Assembly: GCA_965221505.1 (NCBI GenBank)
Contig: CBDCSI010000001.1
Coordinates: forward strand, 1,364,001 to 1,428,000
Reading direction: 5' to 3'
Source of the DNA: CAZPXZ01 sp965221505
GTDB lineage: Bacteria; Pseudomonadota; Alphaproteobacteria; Rhodobacterales; CAZPXZ01
Length of the DNA stretch: 64,000 bases
The position numbers and the translations under genes are program-made. Below the pieces are notes generated by a model. It had not been told where the DNA came from. It worked only from the letters and a program-made list of their open reading frames with translations, and ran no database searches. Positions 63,301-64,000 of this stretch are shown here, in pieces. Within the stretch, counting starts at the first letter, position 1. The number at the start of each line of letters is the position of its first letter.

Positions 63301-64000
63301 GGGAGTATGACGTGACGGCCTCGGGCGGCGACCTGGCGGGACTGGACGGGACGGTGACGCTGTCGTTCGCGAACGGGCATGCCGTCGCGGACGTGGCCGG
63401 CAACGCGCTGACGGCGACGACGCCGACGGGCGCGAACGAGGACGCGTACGAGGTGGACAACTCCGCGCCGACGGTGGTGTCGATCGTTCGCCAGACGCCG
63501 TCCGAGTCGCCGACGAACTTCGACACGCTGACCTGGCGGGTGACGTTCTCGGAGGCCGTGCGCAACGTGGACGGCGCCGACTTCGGCGTAGCGGGCACGA
63601 CGGCGGCGCCTTCGGCGGCCGCGAACGGCAGCTCGACAACCGAGTACGACGTGACGGCATCGGGCGGGGACCTGGCGGGTCTGAACGCGACGGTGACGCT
63701 GTCGTTCGCCGGCCACGACATCGAGAACCTGGCCGGGATCGCGTTGGCGAACACGACGCCGACGGGCGCGAACGAGGACGCGTATGTGGTGGACAACACT
63801 GCGCCGCGGGTCGCTTCGATCGTTCGGCAGACGCCGTCTTCGTCGCCGACGGCGGCGGACGAGGTCACCTGGCGGGTGACGTTCTCGGAGGACGTGACCG
63901 GGGTCGAGGACGGGGACTTCGCGATCGGCGGGACGACGGCGACGCTTTCGGCGACGGCGGTCGCGGGTTCGGCGAGCGCGTACGACGTGAAGGCTTCGGG
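54345..64000 (+). CDS. Giant secreted FN3/Ig-like repeat protein, incomplete at right edge
   Basis: An open frame of more than 3,218 codons that reaches the window end without a stop. An N-terminal extension (1-80) precedes a signal-like segment (81-100, ending AEA-QS, predicted cleavage after Ala104). Three FN3-like domains follow (about 107-218, 222-345, 349-440), the second with cysteines 250 and 331 that match Cys58 and Cys144 of the Calx-beta protein at 3791-9130. From about 445 on, about 25 Ig-like repeats of about 113 aa follow; each has TLTWRVTFSE, a DF or AF motif, YDVTASGGDLAG and NTTPTGANDNTY. The C-terminus is outside the window, so anchoring is unknown. No Shine-Dalgarno is seen before the ATG. 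Probably an adhesin-like surface or released protein. Confidence 0.88.
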   Translation, partial: MNVTDTGSRPLAGRFGFSGGCDPSTAVDDGAARGSGPFRGLRSRRPWSGVFSVPGADRAKPGGGSSFGDCRAACGTVGRSLWGAGRTLLFGTLLSFGGSQLAEAQSVPSKLDDFTVGVAGEFFQGSLQYRAYLNWSTAPASENVTSYQARHKAGTSFVAADASLWVNASDSNLTDPAHQVIGLSEGTTYVFQVRAVNASGNGTPSDEMTAVATRLKFPTAEYLHPPRNLTAVSNNVGKIQVDFDWFNPPCAAYSNEPALFTVVYRKPPAAWQDQNTQSLTANAGLYERYLADRPNQTSFEFPLTGPGQPTLTAGADYEVSVRYESNLHSDCDGTSAWATPVTVTVRSVARPDAPSGLTAASGASDVALTWTLPTDPAGIDEVEVRWKKTADLPFDDTTDLWTDLAATATSYTATGFTEQEEHTFQVRVVNTNGNSDPAEATATPDPIAPTVTSIVRGSPSVSPTNADTLSWRVTFDESVSGVDEADFSISGTTATHAVSPAGSSTTEYNVVVTGGDLADLNATVTLSFASAPSIEDTAGNALTDTTVTGTNDNTYVVSNPPRVLSIVRHAPPVSPTNADSLTWRVTFTKDVTNVDTFDFGISGTVATLQVTANGSSASEYDVTALSNAFLAAQNGSVTLSFSGSQDIRDATGNPLTSLTPIGADERTYVLDNAAPTVLSIERLTPTDLRTKADALTWRVTFSEDVTQVDDTDFEIDGTTATPTAAAFGSSASVYDVSTSGGDLAGLDATVTLSFASGQDIKDPAGNALTATTPTGTNEDSYVVDNTAPTVASIGRLMPTSLTTAADDVTWRVTFSEGVSGVDASDFGIANTTATLGVTPNGSSNLEYDVKASGGDLAGLTGTVTLSLATSPDIDDIAGNALTDTSVGGTNDNTYDMDNTAPTVASIVRQTPSSSPTAADEVTWRVTFSEDVTGVEGADFAIVGTTATLSATANGSSAIEYDVKASGGDLAGLNGTVTLSFAATPTVADLVGNALANTTPTGANENTYVIDNPPTVLSIVRHMPLSSPTNADALTWRVTFSEGMVNVDGADFVAAGTTATLSATAVAGSTSAYDVKATGGDLAGLDGTVTLSFASGHDIDDSTGNDLANTTPTGANDNTYLVDNTAPTVVSIVRLAPSPTNADSLAWRVTFSEGMTGVNGSGFAASGVEVTSAIVSVSPNGSSDTEYDVTISDGNLAGLNSSVMLSIFTDRGIADKAGNALTNATPSGTNESTYVFDNTAPTVASIVRQMPVSSPTNSDTLKWRVTFSEDVNEVGDADFVAGGTTATVTVLPDGTSKRAYDVTASGGDLDGLDGTVTLSFASGQDIADLAGNNLANTTPTGANEDSYVVDNTAPRVASIVRQTPSSSPTAADEVTWRVTFSEDVTGVGDADFAIGGTTATLTATANGSSASEWDVKASGGDLAGMNGTVTLSFAASPTVADLAGNALANTTPTGANDNTYVIDNAPTLVSIVRHSPTDLRTNANALTWRVTFSEGVVNVDATAFGVAGTSATLTVTANGSSTSEWDVEASGGDLAGLDGTVTLTVAGGHNIDDTSGNDLANTTPTGANDNTYEVDNTAPTVVSIVRHSPTDLRTDADTLTWRVTFSEDLGAIASTDFVAGGTTATVTVAANGSSIREYDVTASGGDLAALDGTVTLSFATGHAVADVAGNALTATTPTGANEDAYEVDNSAPTVVSIVRQTPSESPTNFDTLTWRVTFSEAVRNVDGADFGVAGTTAAPSAVANGSSTTEYDVTASGGDLAGLNATVTLSFSAGHDIENLAGIALANTTPTGANEDSYVVDNTAPRVASIVRQTPSSSPTAADEVTWRVTFSEDVTGVEDGDFAIGGTTATLSATAVAGSASEYDVKASGGDLAGMNGTVTLSFAASPTVADLAGNALANTTPTGANDNTYVIDNAPTLVSIVRHSPTDLRTNANALTWRVTFSEGVVNVDATAFGVAGTSATLTVTANGSSTSEWDVEASGGDLAGLDGTVTLTVASGHNIDDTSGNDLANTTPTGANDNTYEVDNTAPTVVSIVRHSPTDLRTDADTLTWRVTFSEDLGAIASTDFVAGGTTATVTVAANGSSIREYDVTAAGGDLAGLDGTVTLSFANGHAVADVAGNALTATTPTGTNEDAYEVDNSAPTVVSIVRQTPSESPTNFDTLTWRVTFSEAVRNVDGADFGVAGTTAAPSAVANGSSTTEYDVTASGGDLAGLNATVTLSFAGHDIENLAGIALANTTPTGANEDAYVVDNTAPRVASIVRQTPSSSPTAADEVTWRVTFSEDVTGVEDGDFAIGGTTATLSATAVAGSASAYDVKASGGDLAGMNGTVTLSFAASPTVSDRAGNALANTTPTGANENTYVIDNAPTLVSIVRHSPTDLRTNANALTWRVTFSEGVVNVDATAFGVAGTSATLTVTANGSSTSEWDVEASGGDLAGLDGTVTLTVASGHNIDDTSGNDLANTTPTGANDNTYEVDNTAPTVVSIVRHSPTDLRTDADTLTWRVTFSEDLGAIASTDFVAGGTTATVTVAANGSSIREYDVTASGGDLAALDGTVTLSFATGHAVADVAGNALTATTPTGANEDAYEVDNSAPTVVSIVRQTPSESPTNFDTLTWRVTFSEAVRNVDGADFGVAGTTAAPSAVANGSSTTEYDVTASGGDLAGLNATVTLSFAGHDIENLAGIALANTTPTGANEDAYVVDNTAPRVASIVRQTPSSSPTAADEVTWRVTFSEDVTGVEDGDFAIGGTTATLSATAVAGSASAYDVKASGGDLAGMNGTVTLSFAASPTVSDRAGNALANTTPTGANENTYVIDNAPTLVSIVRHSPTDLRTNANALTWRVTFSEGVVNVDATAFGVAGTSATLTVTANGSSTSEWDVEASGGDLAGLDGTVTLTVASGHNIDDTSGNDLANTTPTGANDNTYEVDNTAPTVVSIVRHSPTDLRTDADTLTWRVTFSEDLGAIASTDFVAGGTTATVTVAANGSSIREYDVTASGGDLAGLDGTVTLSFANGHAVADVAGNALTATTPTGANEDAYEVDNSAPTVVSIVRQTPSESPTNFDTLTWRVTFSEAVRNVDGADFGVAGTTAAPSAAANGSSTTEYDVTASGGDLAGLNATVTLSFAGHDIENLAGIALANTTPTGANEDAYVVDNTAPRVASIVRQTPSSSPTAADEVTWRVTFSEDVTGVEDGDFAIGGTTATLSATAVAGSASAYDVKAS
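55697..64000 (+). repeat. Tandem array of Ig-like domain repeats (about 25 units)
   Basis: In-frame units of about 336-340 bp, each beginning with the pattern S-I-V-R-x-x-P and containing LTWRVTFSE about 15 residues later. Unit starts are near 55697, 56035, 56373, 56710, 57051, 57387, 57726, 58071, 58410, 58746, 59085 and 59424, and then repeat on the 1,350-bp period described below. The first eight units are clearly diverged; later ones are very similar. Confidence 0.85.
58411..64000 (+). repeat. Higher-order 1,350-bp super-repeat of four Ig-like domains
   Basis: A four-domain block (types A-B-C-D) recurs from 58411, 59764, 61114, 62464 and 63814. The first period is 1,353 bp and the next three exactly 1,350 bp, so all are multiples of three. 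Type markers are A: RQTPSSSPTAADEVTWRV; B: RHSPTDLRTNANALTWRV; C: RHSPTDLRTDADTLTWRV; D: RQTPSESPTNFDTLTWRV. By eye copies 2 to 4 differ at only a handful of positions. The 3-bp difference of copy 1 comes from an extra codon in its D unit (at about 59,650). Confidence 0.9.

Noticed and set aside
58113..63716. 1,867-codon minus-strand frame over the repeat array
   Set aside because: Highly basic, periodic product (RRRRVRQ-type) with no domain. The plus strand has a continuous frame with Ig-like motifs and in-phase periods.
59732..63868. 1,378-codon minus-strand frame with VVELPFA-type repeats
   Set aside because: Second antisense frame of the same array. It is protein-like in composition only because Ser/Thr/Val codons read backwards give similar ones; no signal peptide or other domain supports it.

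Overview
The window looks like chromosomal DNA of a GC-rich proteobacterium, most likely an uncultured member of the Alphaproteobacteria. The taxonomic signs are indirect. They are the short prolyl-tRNA synthetase without an editing insertion, the proS-lolC-lolD order, leuA directly upstream of mreB, the serS-surE-LysM lipoprotein run and the rpiA-gor pair. No rRNA, tRNA, CRISPR array, insertion sequence or phage gene was recognised.

Layout. 1-10905 (minus strand): the rod-shape cluster mreB, mreC, mreD, mrdA (PBP2), rodA, with rodA cut by the window edge. The cluster is split between mreB and mreC by a 5.3-kb gene for a secreted Calx-beta/autotransporter-type surface protein. 10906-13887 (minus): leuA, preceded by what looks like a leucine attenuator (32-codon leader peptide with three consecutive Leu codons and alternative hairpins), then a secreted MORN-repeat protein. 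13984-20744: nadE, cysS, cimA (citramalate synthase), a methyltransferase and tgt. 20772-28140: a sugar ABC importer (binding protein, two permeases, ATPase) with a GH4 glycosidase, divergent from a LacI-family regulator; two matching operator-like palindromes lie in the shared intergenic region. 28141-29486: a small, lower-GC patch with a Panacea-domain (antitoxin-like) gene. 29487-37274 (plus): proS-lolC-lolD, an orphan FbpC-type ATPase, tatABC, a DUF815 ATPase and a TerB/DnaJ protein. 37275-39379: small hypothetical genes, including a PIN-like protein with a duplicated N-terminal motif. 39508-49536 (minus): serS-surE-LysM, then a TRAP transporter followed by hyuA-hyuB, a plausible uptake-and-hydrolysis unit for a hydantoin or oxoproline-like compound. 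49993-53190 (plus): rpiA, gor, galU.

54345 to the right edge (plus): one giant open frame of more than 3,200 codons with no stop inside the window. It encodes a secreted protein with three FN3-like domains and about 25 Ig-like repeats of about 113 residues. The last 5.6 kb are a higher-order tandem array of a 1,350-bp, four-domain unit in nearly identical copies. The two giant surface proteins at either end share an N-terminal FN3-like domain with two matching cysteines, which suggests a family of secreted repeat proteins built on one front module.

The least ordinary items are the giant repeat gene, the surface gene inside the mre cluster, the leuA attenuator with an apparently near-leaderless leader peptide, the dual LacI operators spaced 180 bp apart, and the PIN protein with the duplicated motif.
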